From: an uncultured bacterium
GTDB lineage: Bacteria; Vulcanimicrobiota; Xenobia; Xenobiales; Xenobiaceae
Assembly (NCBI GenBank): GCA_934621605.1
Contig: CAKTUZ010000007.1
Location: 1 to 64,000 of the forward strand
Direction of reading: 5' to 3'
Length of the DNA: 64,000 nt
Of this stretch, positions 44,998-53,726 are shown piece by piece (the stretch's first letter is position 1; each line of letters begins with the position of its first letter). The translations under genes were made by a program, and so were the position numbers. The notes beneath the pieces were generated by a model. That model did not search any database. It saw only the letters and a program-made list of their open reading frames with translations, and was not told where the DNA came from.

Positions 44998-45504
44998 ATG
45001 CGTATAGTCACAGCTTTTAAAGCTTTTTTTAAAGCTCTGTTCAATAAAGAATTTGCTCAGAAGTTAGCTCTTTTGCTGACTGATAAGCAAGAAACGCCTG
45101 AAATTCCGTCCGGAGTGCCTTCGCTATACCCCGGTGCCGTAGGAGTTTTAGCTTTATTTCAGCGCGAAGGACGACTGATAGATTTTCTACAGGAAGATCT
45201 AGAAAATGTACCCGATGCTCAAATTGGTGCCGTAGTCAAATCAACTGTCTATAAAGGCTGCCGCAAGGCCATTCAGGAATATCTAGAGTTAGAACCTATT
45301 AGTACAGAAGAAGAAGGTTCGGAAATCACTATAGAATCAGGTTTTGATCCAGGTGCGGTACGCTTAGTGGGTAAGGTCGAAGGCGATCCGCCTTTTAAAG
45401 GTATATTGCGCCATAAAGGTTGGCGTTTACAAAAGGCCAACCTCCCTCAAAATGTTCAGAACGAAGATTCGGATGTTATTTGTCCAGCCGAAGTAGAGTT
45501 GTAA
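44998..45504 (+). CDS. DUF2760 family protein, Hsp70 partner
   Basis: 168 residues. An N-terminal amphipathic helix (FKAFFKALFNKEFAQKL) is followed by a compact domain with GALGVLxLFQREGRLIDFLQED-like features and 'DPGAVRLVGKVEGDPPFKGILRHKGW'. This matches DUF2760, which is regularly encoded next to variant Hsp70 genes. The Hsp70-like gene follows after 46 nt. Function is unknown; a chaperone co-factor role is inferred from the conserved neighbourhood. Confidence 0.8.
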   Translation: MRIVTAFKAFFKALFNKEFAQKLALLLTDKQETPEIPSGVPSLYPGAVGVLALFQREGRLIDFLQEDLENVPDAQIGAVVKSTVYKGCRKAIQEYLELEPISTEEEGSEITIESGFDPGAVRLVGKVEGDPPFKGILRHKGWRLQKANLPQNVQNEDSDVICPAEVEL

Positions 45505-45550
45505 CTAGATAGTTCTGAACTTTGCTTAAAAATTTGGGAGACGTTTTTAC

Positions 45551-47359
45551 ATGATTATAGGTATCGACTTAGGAACAACAAATTGTGCCCTGGCTTGGTC
45601 TGATCCAGAAGCTATTTCGGGAGAAGCTAAAGCAGCCAAAGAGACTCCTCCCATCAATCATTTTGCCGTTCCTCAGCTGACTTATCCGGCTACTGTTGAG
45701 CCGCGCAAAACTCTGCCCTCTTTTCTCTATTTTCCTGGTCCCCATGAATTGCCGCCGCATAGCATAGAATTGCCTTGGGACAAAGATGCTAAAGATATAG
45801 TGGGTTATATGGCTCGAGAACAAGGAGCCAAAGTTCCCCATCGAGTGGTATCTTCAGCAAAATCCTGGCTCTCCAGCGAACGAATCGACCGCAGTGCAGC
45901 TATTTTACCCTGGAATGCTCCGGAAGAAGTAGAACATATCTCCCCTATAGACGCTTCAGCTCGTTATTTAGGGCATTTATGCTCAGCTTGGAATTTTGAA
46001 CATCCCAAACAGCCCTTAGAAAAGCAACAAGTAGTTCTGACCGTCCCAGCCTCTTTTGATACTATTGCTCGAGAATTAACAGTACAAGCTGCTCAAAAAG
46101 CCGGCATCAAAAATTTTACTTTGCTAGAAGAACCGCAAGCCGCTTTTTATGCTTGGCTAGGTAACACCGAAGAAGACTGGCGCTCTCAGGTAGCGGTCGG
46201 AGATAAGATATTGGTATGTGACGTAGGCGGAGGTACAACCGACTTCAGTCTAATTACTGTAGCTAGTCAAGACGGAAGCCTATGCCTGGAGCGCTCAGCT
46301 GTAGGAGAGCATCTTCTGCTCGGCGGCGACAATATGGACTTAACGCTAGCAGTTTACATGCAACAAAAATTAAAGGCTGAGCGTAAGATTAAGCTTGATA
46401 CTTGGCAAATGCAAGTACTTACTCACGCTTGTCGCACTGCCAAAGAACAATTGTTGCAAGAATATGCCGAAGACGAATGGAGCGTCACTATCCCCGGCCG
46501 TGGCAGTAGTTTGATCGCCTCTTCAATTACCGATACTCTAAGCCGCCAACTAACTGAGCAACTGATCGTGGACGGATTCTTCCCCAAATGTACCCTTGAA
46601 GAGCAGGCTGAGCGTTCACGTCAAAGCGGTTTGCGAGAATTGGGGCTGCCATTTGAATCAAATCCGGCTATTACGAAACACTTGGCCAGATTTTTGGCGG
46701 CTAACAAACCTGAAGACGGCTCTGCCCCCATTTTTATCCCTACAGCTATTCTCTTCAATGGTGGCGTTCTTAAAGCTCCCGTTTTGCGCCAACGCTTAAT
46801 GGAAACCATTAACACCTGGTTAGAGTCTATAGGTGCTGCTCCACTCAAAGAATTGGTAGGAGCAGACTATGATTTAGCTGTAGCTCGAGGAGCAGTGCGC
46901 AGCGGCCTGGCCAGTCAGGGTTCGGGCATAAGAATCAAAGCCGGCACCAATCGCTCCTACTATGTAGGCGTCGAGACGTCCATGCCAGCCGTTCCGGGTC
47001 TGATTCCCCCTATAAAAGCTTTATGTGTAGCTCCTTTCGGTATGGAAGAAGATTCAAGAGAGCGGTTGCCCAATCGCAGTTTCGGACTAGTTATAGGCGA
47101 ACCGGCGGAATTTCGTTTCTTGGCTTCTACTTGTCGTCAGCAAGATAAAATTGGCGACTTAATAGATAATTGGGAAGACGATATAGAAGAACTGCCTTCA
47201 CTGCGTATTGCTTTGCCTGCTGAAGCTGGAGAAATAGGCAAGGTTGTTCCGGTTACTTTAGAAACTTACGTTACCGAAGTCGGTACTTTAGAAGTTTGGT
47301 GCTGCCAAGACTCTATTCCCAAATGGCGCTTGGAATTTGAAGTACGTAGCAAAGGTTAA
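45551..47359 (+). CDS. Hsp70/DnaK-like chaperone, variant type
   Basis: 602 residues. ATPase motifs are in place: IIGIDLGTTNCALAW (phosphate 1), VCDVGGGTTDFSLI (phosphate 2) and a third loop near 'ILFNGGVLKAPVLRQRL'. The substrate-binding region after residue 400 is short and unlike DnaK's, and the acidic lid tail is missing. It is not the housekeeping DnaK but the type that travels with DUF2760. GGGAG lies 9 nt before the ATG. The third member often seen in such loci, an Hsp70 with DUF3731, is absent here. Confidence 0.88.
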   Translation: MIIGIDLGTTNCALAWSDPEAISGEAKAAKETPPINHFAVPQLTYPATVEPRKTLPSFLYFPGPHELPPHSIELPWDKDAKDIVGYMAREQGAKVPHRVVSSAKSWLSSERIDRSAAILPWNAPEEVEHISPIDASARYLGHLCSAWNFEHPKQPLEKQQVVLTVPASFDTIARELTVQAAQKAGIKNFTLLEEPQAAFYAWLGNTEEDWRSQVAVGDKILVCDVGGGTTDFSLITVASQDGSLCLERSAVGEHLLLGGDNMDLTLAVYMQQKLKAERKIKLDTWQMQVLTHACRTAKEQLLQEYAEDEWSVTIPGRGSSLIASSITDTLSRQLTEQLIVDGFFPKCTLEEQAERSRQSGLRELGLPFESNPAITKHLARFLAANKPEDGSAPIFIPTAILFNGGVLKAPVLRQRLMETINTWLESIGAAPLKELVGADYDLAVARGAVRSGLASQGSGIRIKAGTNRSYYVGVETSMPAVPGLIPPIKALCVAPFGMEEDSRERLPNRSFGLVIGEPAEFRFLASTCRQQDKIGDLIDNWEDDIEELPSLRIALPAEAGEIGKVVPVTLETYVTEVGTLEVWCCQDSIPKWRLEFEVRSKG

Positions 47360-47707
47360 CAGCTAACCTTTGGCGTAATCCCTGCCGCCTTAGTTGACGC
47401 TATGCAAAAAAATCTCACCGATTTTGGCAGGGCTTGCTCCCCATGCTTGGAAAATAGGGAGCTTATAAGGTTTTGAAATGCTAACTTTGATAGAACGCTG
47501 TGGGGCTCAAGCCATACAATTATTCGCGGTTGTGGTAAGCCTCAGGTTGTTCTGAAATCTGAGCAGGCATCTTCAACACTGCACCAAAATCCAGTTGGAT
47601 AATTTTTATAACCTACATTTTGCCGACGGAAAATTTTACTTACTTGAAAAATTTTCTGCCATCAAAGCGGTTCCGCTCCTGATGAACGGATAGAAGGAGA
47701 CATATTT
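47360..47707. other. Intergenic region with four hairpins
   Basis: 348 nt before the aminotransferase gene. Stems: AGGTTA/TAACCT (47353-47369), CCCTGCC/GGCAGGG (47380-47432), GCTCCC/GGGAGC (47436-47462) and CGGAAAATTTT/AAAATTTTCTG (47627-47658, 11 bp with one G-U). None has a classic T-run. I see no clear promoter or ORF. The last stem lies 50 nt before the start codon and could affect translation or transcription of the downstream operon. Confidence 0.45.
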
Positions 47708-48808
47708 ATGATCCCTATTTTAGAGCTTCGCACCCAGTACTCTCAAATCCAAGATGAATTGGAAGCAGCTGTACTTAAGGTTCTGCGCTCTACTGCATAT
47801 GTTTTAGGCTCCGAAGTAAAAGCTTTCGAAGAGGAATTTGCTGCGTGGAACGGAGTTAAGCACGGTATAGGCGTAGGAAATGGTACCGACGCTCTGCAAT
47901 TGGCAGTGAGAGCCCTGGATTTAAAAGCCGAAGATGAAGTGATCGTTCCTTCTTTCACTTTCGTAGCTTCCGCCGGCGCTGTAGCCTTGGCCGGTTCCAA
48001 AGTAGTTTTTGCAGATATTGATCCTCGTACTTTTAACTTAGCTCCAGAAAGCTTAAAGAAAGCTATAACTCCACGTACCAAAGCTGTTATTTGCGTCCAC
48101 CTTTACGGACATGCTGCCGACATAAAAGCTATCAAAGCGATTTGCCAAGAGCACAACTTGGCTTTGATTGAAGATTGCGCTCAAGCGACCGGTGCTTGCA
48201 TAGATGGCCAAAAAGTCGGCGGCTTCGGCGATATGAGTTGTTTCTCATTCTTCCCCAGCAAAAACTTGGGCGGCATTGGCGACGGCGGTATGGTTTTAAC
48301 CAATAGCGACGAGTATTGTGAAAAAATACAAATGCTGCGCGGCCACGGCAGTAAGGTAAGGTACTATCACGAAATTTTGGGTACCAATAGTCGCTTAGAC
48401 GAAATCCAGGCTGCTGCTCTGCGCGTCAAACTCAAATATGTAGATGGATGGAATAAAAAACGTCGCGCTGTAGCTCAAAAATATACCGAAGCTTTAAAAG
48501 ACAGCGGAATTATCACTCCCCTCGAGCGCGAAGGCTTCCATCATGTCTTCCACCAGTATACTATTCGCACCCCTCATCGTGATGAGCTTTTCAACTATAT
48601 GCGTGAAAATGGTGTAGGTCCGGCTATTTACTATCCAGTATGCTTACACTTACAGAAAACTTTTGCGACCAGCGGCATGAAAGAAGGCTCTCTGCCCGTC
48701 TGCGAACAAATCCAAAAAGAAGTGATGTCTTTGCCTATGTTCCCTGAACTCAGCGACGAGCAAATTGCCACTGTAGTATCTACAATTAAAAATTTCCCTC
48801 GTCATTAG
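47708..48808 (+). CDS. DegT/DnrJ/EryC1 sugar-nucleotide aminotransferase, WbpE-like
   Basis: 366 residues, normal length for the family. PLP residues: D157 in LIEDCAQATGA and Lys185 in SFFPSKNLGGIGDGG. The GNGTDALQLA substrate loop and YYPVCLHLQKTF near the end are close to WbpE/PseC/QuiC-type enzymes that make amino sugars for surface polysaccharides. AGGAG stands 9 nt before the ATG. The next gene's ribosome site overlaps its stop, so the two form a coupled pair. Not closely similar to the longer DegT-like protein at 35886. Confidence 0.9.
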   Translation: MIPILELRTQYSQIQDELEAAVLKVLRSTAYVLGSEVKAFEEEFAAWNGVKHGIGVGNGTDALQLAVRALDLKAEDEVIVPSFTFVASAGAVALAGSKVVFADIDPRTFNLAPESLKKAITPRTKAVICVHLYGHAADIKAIKAICQEHNLALIEDCAQATGACIDGQKVGGFGDMSCFSFFPSKNLGGIGDGGMVLTNSDEYCEKIQMLRGHGSKVRYYHEILGTNSRLDEIQAAALRVKLKYVDGWNKKRRAVAQKYTEALKDSGIITPLEREGFHHVFHQYTIRTPHRDELFNYMRENGVGPAIYYPVCLHLQKTFATSGMKEGSLPVCEQIQKEVMSLPMFPELSDEQIATVVSTIKNFPRH

Positions 48809-48820
48809 GAGAACAGCGGT

Positions 48821-51079
48821 TTGGATAATGTGTTTCCTTGGTTACGTAAGAGCATAATTACTCCCGCCATGCCATTTAGCCTGGAAGCCCAGGTAGATTT
48901 GGCTTATGACAGTTGCTCTGTTTACAGTTTGCAAGATAAATACTTGTTTGGGCAACTTTCTGGAGCTCCAGGAATCGAGGAAGCCAAGAATTATTCACTG
49001 CGCGACAAACCGGATCTGGCTGCGGAAGCGCTATTCAACCACTTCCGCGACCGTAAAGGTCCGGTATTGTTTTTGCGAGATTCGGATATTAAAGCAGTTA
49101 CTGATGAATTTAGAGCTTCTCCCTCAGCAGTTAAAGAGCTTTCCAATGCAACTCTGCAAGCGATGAAGCATATTTTCCCTTCTTATCTTTCTAATCAACA
49201 AGAAACTTTCAACGGTGAGATTGACTGGTTCTGCGATTTTTGCTCTAAAAGTTGGCCAAAAATTGCTGTCAAAGAGCTTAGAAAAATTTTAGATCCGGCT
49301 AATGCTACCCAACTCAAAGAATCCCCCTTAGCCAAATATCCATCACTGGATCGCACTTGGGAACTGAACGAGCATTACCATTTTCTGCCCCTAGCCCGTT
49401 CTTATTGGTTAAACAAACAAGACAAATACGCTTCCGAGGTCTTAATTCAAGCAACGGAGTGGGGAATCAGCAATCCACTCTGGATAGGTGTCAATTGGCT
49501 CAACTTTGATACGATAGCTATCAGATTGATGAACTGGATGATTGCCATCGGCATGTGCTTGAATAGCTCTGCCTTTACGCCTCGTATCTTTGTCAAGATA
49601 ATGGAGACCATGATCATGCACGGAGCAGCCTTAGCTTGGCATCTCCGTAACGATAAAGTGCTATCTTTTCCGGCTGCGGTCTGCCTCTATATGTTTGCGA
49701 CAAATTTTCCGGAAGTGAAATTATCCAAGCGATGGCGTTCCCTTGCAGAATCTAAACTTCTGGATCATCTCATTGAACGTGAATTCGGCGCTAACGGGTT
49801 ACATTTAAGCGGCTCTCTGTGCACCCATTGTGCAGCTTTAGAATGGTTATTATTGCCTGTACTGCAACACGTTAATAACCATACTCAAACGCCCCAATTC
49901 TTATCGGAAGCCCTGCGTGTTTCCCTAGACGCTTTGCAAGCCATTAACGGTACTAATAAAGTTGCTCCCCATATAAGTACTTTTTGCGCTCCCGGCTTTA
50001 TGGGGCGTCAATCTTCTGTTTCAGAGTATATTCAAACTTTGCTCTGTTTAGGTGCTGCCATATTTGATCATGACGAATTCTTGTGCGGCATAGAGCATAT
50101 GCCGGCAGAAGTTATTTGGTGGATAACTCCCACCCCGGCTTTACTCAATAAGTTTGGTAGCGGTCGGATAGATTATTTTCCTCAACAAACCAGCTTTTAT
50201 TTTGTAGCCAATGGCATAGGCAGTGTTCGTGATCATTGGGGACCAAAGAGCTCTCAAGCCATTATAAAAGGGTGTCCTCCCGCCGATCAGAGTAAAGATT
50301 TTTATAAAGCTCCCAATATAAATCAGACAGTACCCAAACCTCACTGTGATTTCTTATCTATATTTTTAACTGTCGAAAATGAACCATTCCTCATAGATTC
50401 CGGTTTTTCTACTGTTTCAAGCAGTGCCTATCCTTACCTAAATAGCTTCTTTGCCCATTCAACTACCACAATCTCTGAAGAATTGACGCCTTTTCAAGTC
50501 GCCTATTTGGAAGATTTAAGTGCTACTGAGCGCAAGCTTTGTCCCGACGACATAACCGAAATACACAAAGGAGATCATTCTTTTTGTTCTCCTTTATATA
50601 TGGAAAAAAGGGGTACCGATGTACTCCTCTGGGCAAAACGTCAAGCCTGCTTGGCTAACGGTTTAGTCTTAAGCTTAGGGCGCGAACTCCTTTTTAAGTC
50701 TACAGAGCAGAGATTGATAATTCGCGATACAGTAGACGGCGATTTTCAAGGTCGAACAGTAAGTTTCGAAAGCAGCTTACTCTTTGCTCCCCATCTCCGT
50801 CTTATAATGCGCGGTGATATGGGGTGCAAGGTCTTGGGTGAAAAGCTAGCTGCCCGGGTTATGCCTTTTTTCCCCAAGGGAGCCCGTCATCTCCATGCCA
50901 AAGGTATATCTAAACCTTCACCCACCGGTTGGTACTATAATTATCGAATGCTGCCTACCGATCAAATACGCTTTTTTAGCAAAATACAGCAACCGGAAAA
51001 GATCTATTTCGTTATTGACTGGACAGGACACGAACCTCAGCGCTTTAAACGAGCTGAGCTCGATAAGATGTTTGATTAG
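48821..51079 (+). CDS. Heparinase II/III family polysaccharide lyase-like protein
   Basis: 752 residues. An N-terminal alpha/alpha toroid of about 400 residues (LNEHYHFLPLARSYWL..., WIGVNWLNFDTIAIRLMNW) is followed by a C-terminal beta-sheet domain from about 480 with HCDFLSIFL and PFLIDSGFSTVSSSAYPYLNSF, the core motif of Hepar_II_III proteins. These cleave uronic-acid-containing chains or act in exopolysaccharide maturation. There is no signal peptide, which points to cytoplasmic action or to the enzyme's frequent role in capsule clusters. TTG start with AGGAG 8 nt upstream. It follows the aminotransferase gene after 12 nt. A hairpin (51091-51112) follows the stop. Confidence 0.82.
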   Translation: MDNVFPWLRKSIITPAMPFSLEAQVDLAYDSCSVYSLQDKYLFGQLSGAPGIEEAKNYSLRDKPDLAAEALFNHFRDRKGPVLFLRDSDIKAVTDEFRASPSAVKELSNATLQAMKHIFPSYLSNQQETFNGEIDWFCDFCSKSWPKIAVKELRKILDPANATQLKESPLAKYPSLDRTWELNEHYHFLPLARSYWLNKQDKYASEVLIQATEWGISNPLWIGVNWLNFDTIAIRLMNWMIAIGMCLNSSAFTPRIFVKIMETMIMHGAALAWHLRNDKVLSFPAAVCLYMFATNFPEVKLSKRWRSLAESKLLDHLIEREFGANGLHLSGSLCTHCAALEWLLLPVLQHVNNHTQTPQFLSEALRVSLDALQAINGTNKVAPHISTFCAPGFMGRQSSVSEYIQTLLCLGAAIFDHDEFLCGIEHMPAEVIWWITPTPALLNKFGSGRIDYFPQQTSFYFVANGIGSVRDHWGPKSSQAIIKGCPPADQSKDFYKAPNINQTVPKPHCDFLSIFLTVENEPFLIDSGFSTVSSSAYPYLNSFFAHSTTTISEELTPFQVAYLEDLSATERKLCPDDITEIHKGDHSFCSPLYMEKRGTDVLLWAKRQACLANGLVLSLGRELLFKSTEQRLIIRDTVDGDFQGRTVSFESSLLFAPHLRLIMRGDMGCKVLGEKLAARVMPFFPKGARHLHAKGISKPSPTGWYYNYRMLPTDQIRFFSKIQQPEKIYFVIDWTGHEPQRFKRAELDKMFD

Positions 51080-51090
51080 TTGATAGTCTG

Positions 51091-51112
51091 TTGACTCTCC
51101 TGGGAGTCAACT
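51091..51112 (+). terminator. Hairpin after the heparinase-like gene
   Basis: GTTGACTC and GAGTCAAC form a perfect 8-bp stem 11 nt after the stop. It lacks a T-run, so termination may be weak or Rho-dependent. Confidence 0.45.
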
Positions 51113-51136
51113 TCGGCAACATTAATCAATTTGCCC

Positions 51137-51176
51137 AAAAAAAATGATCCCCTGGGGAGTATGTACCCAGGGGATC
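51137..51176 (-). terminator. Intrinsic terminator after the CHAP gene
   Basis: GATCCCCTGGG (51146-51156) pairs with CCCAGGGGATC (51166-51176); on the minus strand it is followed by eight T. A strong terminator 33 nt past the CHAP stop. Confidence 0.92.
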
Positions 51177-51208
51177 TATCTATAACAAACTCACAGAATG
51201 TTTGCTAT

Positions 51209-52297
51209 TTATTTCTGAGCGGCACAATTAATGTAACCCATAACTTTGCTACTACTCAAGCTATAGCTTCTTCTGGCCACAGAGTCAGAGGAGTTGCCTT
51301 CAATAGTATAAACTTTACCGTTAGCCACTTTTTCTACGATACCAATATGATCGGAAGTGCCATCACCCTGCCAGTCGAAAAGAATAGCATCACCAGCTTG
51401 GGGAGTGTAAGAACCACGACCGGCCCAGATATTCTCTTTCTTAGCCCAATTGACAATAGTAGGACAATAGTTGACATTAGAACAAGACGAAGTTTTCAAC
51501 ACACCATGATCCTTAAGCATATTCATGGCCCAAGCAGCACACCAAGGCGTAGTTTGACAATTGATACCACTCTTCTTGGTGATTTTGTTAATAGCAGCAG
51601 CATTGGAATGTTCAGTCATACCTACCATGGCACTGGCATCAGCGAGCAAGCCACTTACACCCTTATTAGCTCCATAATTGCCGTTATTGCCTACACTACT
51701 GGAGCTGCTGGCACTACTAGCCTTGCCTGCACTACCGGTAGAAGAAGAACCCATGACGCTGGAGGTCAAAGAGCTCATATCCATGGCCTTAGCCAAATCT
51801 CCGTACTGAGAAGCAGCAAAATTGCAAATAGCAGAAATTTGCTCATCGCTCATACCAGGACAGAACTGCTTAAAGTAGCTCTTCAACATTTTGGTAGCCA
51901 GGCTCATAACATCACCATTGACATTAGAGCTGGAAGACTTCTTGCTGCTACTGGCAGAAGAGATACTGTCTATAATAGCCTGAGTAAAATCAGTAGAAGT
52001 GGAAAAACCGGCAGCAGACGAAGCTGATAAACCGGAAGCAGAAGTAATTTGGCTAATCTGGTCGCTAACCGAAAAATTTGCAGAAGTCAGTTGATTGATC
52101 TGACCGCCGAAAGAAGCCTGCATAGCCTCTATGGAGGAAGAGCCAGAAGCCAACTGAGCAGAACTCTGATTCAAGAAATTCATGTTCTGCATGGCAGCAG
52201 CCTGACTTTTTTGCATATTAGCATAAATAGCCTGAGCATTTTTATAATCATTGGCCACCATTGCAGCCACAGCAGGAGCGGTAGACAGAACACCCAT
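51209..52297 (-). CDS. CHAP-domain amidase without a signal peptide
   Basis: 362 residues. The N-terminal 150 are helical and rich in Ala, Ser, Gln and Met, followed by a Ser-rich linker (about 180-210) and a C-terminal CHAP (NlpC/P60-like) domain: catalytic Cys in TTPWCAAWAMN and His in SDHIGIVEKV. CHAP enzymes cut peptidoglycan peptides or act as toxins. No Sec signal is present, so export would need another route, or the protein acts on lysis. The N-terminus recalls secreted helical substrates, which is inference only. A GAGAGG ribosome site lies 8 nt before the ATG; the gene stands alone with its own terminator. A 10-bp palindrome (GTCATATGAC) lies about 50 nt upstream. Confidence 0.82.
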   Translation of the reverse strand: MGVLSTAPAVAAMVANDYKNAQAIYANMQKSQAAAMQNMNFLNQSSAQLASGSSSIEAMQASFGGQINQLTSANFSVSDQISQITSASGLSASSAAGFSTSTDFTQAIIDSISSASSSKKSSSSNVNGDVMSLATKMLKSYFKQFCPGMSDEQISAICNFAASQYGDLAKAMDMSSLTSSVMGSSSTGSAGKASSASSSSSVGNNGNYGANKGVSGLLADASAMVGMTEHSNAAAINKITKKSGINCQTTPWCAAWAMNMLKDHGVLKTSSCSNVNYCPTIVNWAKKENIWAGRGSYTPQAGDAILFDWQGDGTSDHIGIVEKVANGKVYTIEGNSSDSVARRSYSLSSSKVMGYINCAAQK

Positions 52298-52405
52298 GAG
52301 AATTACCTCTCTTTTTAAACTAGACTTGCCTTTATTTTCAAGTCATATGACCTAAAAGTAAAGAGTTTTATGCAATTTTTTATAGATATTTTAGCCTCAA
52401 AAAGC

Positions 52406-52466
52406 TACAAAAAAAACCGCCGAGTACGCACCCAACAAGCAATTTACGTACTCTTACGGTTTTTGC
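52406..52466 (-). terminator. Intrinsic terminator after the first zinc-ribbon paralogue
   Basis: GAGTACG (52422-52428) pairs with CGTACTC (52447-52453), and flanking ACCG pairs with CGGT. On the minus strand it ends in a run of eight T (A-run at 52409-52416). Confidence 0.85.
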
Positions 52467-52491
52467 ACTTGGAAGCGACTGCTTAGGAATT

Positions 52492-53679
52492 TTAACCTAC
52501 GATTTGGCGTGTTTGCTCCACACCTTCAATCATACTCTCTAAAGCAGAATCGAGCTCTTCATCGCTAACTTCACCACCATTTTGCATATGTTCACATACA
52601 TAGTAGGCGTTTTCCAGCTTAGTCAATCCTTCCTCCATGGCTTCGCGAGACAGAATCAAAGACTCGCCTTCAGTTTCAGCGCCGTTAAAAGCACTTTCCG
52701 GCAAAGCAGCATATCTATCCTTAAGATCAATGACAAATTTACCATAGTCACGCAATCCGGAAGCAAACTCAGCCCAAGCGTCCTGACCTCCACGCAAAGA
52801 ACTTATGCTATCCAAAATCGTTTGCACACACACTGGCAAAGTCGCTATAGATAAATTTTTTTCTATCCCTCCTCCGACAATTCGCTCGGGGAGCATCATA
52901 CCGCAAGAATGGCAACGTTTATCCCATTCACCAATTTCAACTCCGCACTTGGGACAATGCCAAACTTGCTGTTCAACTAACGCCTCTTGTTTAGCTTTCA
53001 CTTCTTTATACTTATCAATAACTACATCACCGGTAACTTTTAAAGCCTCTAACGCAGCAGGCAATTCCTCTACAGATCGGCATTCACAAACTCTAAATAA
53101 ATTGTCCAAAGCTTCACAATAGTCTTCTATATGTTCCGGTAAAGATTCACAAGCGACCAATTTATCAAACGAAGGACGCAAATAATCGAGACGATTTTCT
53201 AACATTTCCCAGTCGCGACGTCCCTCAGCTACAGCCTGGCCGGCTTTGAGAACTCCATCTATACTGTCAAATTCGGAAATCTTAGGCTTAGAATTTCTCA
53301 ATTCTTCTAGCTTAGCTAAACTCTTTTCTGTCTCTTTCAGCTGATTGACCAAAGCATTAACATCGCGTACCGCTCCCTCAGCATCGTCTTCTTTTAAATC
53401 ACAGATAAGAGAAGAAAGAACGCCACCAACACCCTCAATATCAGCATAGACTTGAGCTATATGCTCTAACTCTTCTTCATTATAATCATAGCCGCGTACG
53501 CTGTACTTGAAAGCCAACACAAAAGCAGACATAACTAAATCGCATTGGTGCAATTCTTCGCGAAGCTGAGCAAGAGGTTCTTTATTGACTATACAATGTT
53601 CCAATCCACTCACAAAAGTGCGCAAATGGGGAATCAATTTAGGGAAAGAATCATCCAACTTAGGCAGCTTATCTACCAT
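52492..53679 (-). CDS. Helical zinc-ribbon protein of unknown function (paralogue A)
   Basis: 395 residues, acidic and mostly alpha-helical. The N-terminus KLPKLDDSFPKLIPHLRTFV matches that of the neighbour encoded at 53727. A zinc ribbon stands near residues 243-263: CPKCG ... RCHSCGMMLPE. It is then followed by another helical region of about 120 residues. No signal peptide or membrane helix. I do not recognise the family; an adaptor or scaffold role is possible. GGAGG lies 6 nt before the ATG. The gene ends at its own terminator and is the downstream member of a tandem duplicate pair. Confidence 0.75.
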   Translation of the reverse strand: MVDKLPKLDDSFPKLIPHLRTFVSGLEHCIVNKEPLAQLREELHQCDLVMSAFVLAFKYSVRGYDYNEEELEHIAQVYADIEGVGGVLSSLICDLKEDDAEGAVRDVNALVNQLKETEKSLAKLEELRNSKPKISEFDSIDGVLKAGQAVAEGRRDWEMLENRLDYLRPSFDKLVACESLPEHIEDYCEALDNLFRVCECRSVEELPAALEALKVTGDVVIDKYKEVKAKQEALVEQQVWHCPKCGVEIGEWDKRCHSCGMMLPERIVGGGIEKNLSIATLPVCVQTILDSISSLRGGQDAWAEFASGLRDYGKFVIDLKDRYAALPESAFNGAETEGESLILSREAMEEGLTKLENAYYVCEHMQNGGEVSDEELDSALESMIEGVEQTRQIVG

Positions 53680-53726
53680 GATACCTCCAACGAGCTGTGT
53701 TTTTCATCTACGCGAAAGAAAACTAA

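Noticed and set aside
51131..52027. 298-codon plus-strand open frame
   Set aside because: It is antisense to the CHAP gene, begins inside that gene's terminator, has no ribosome site and gives no recognisable protein. The minus-strand gene has all the coding signals.
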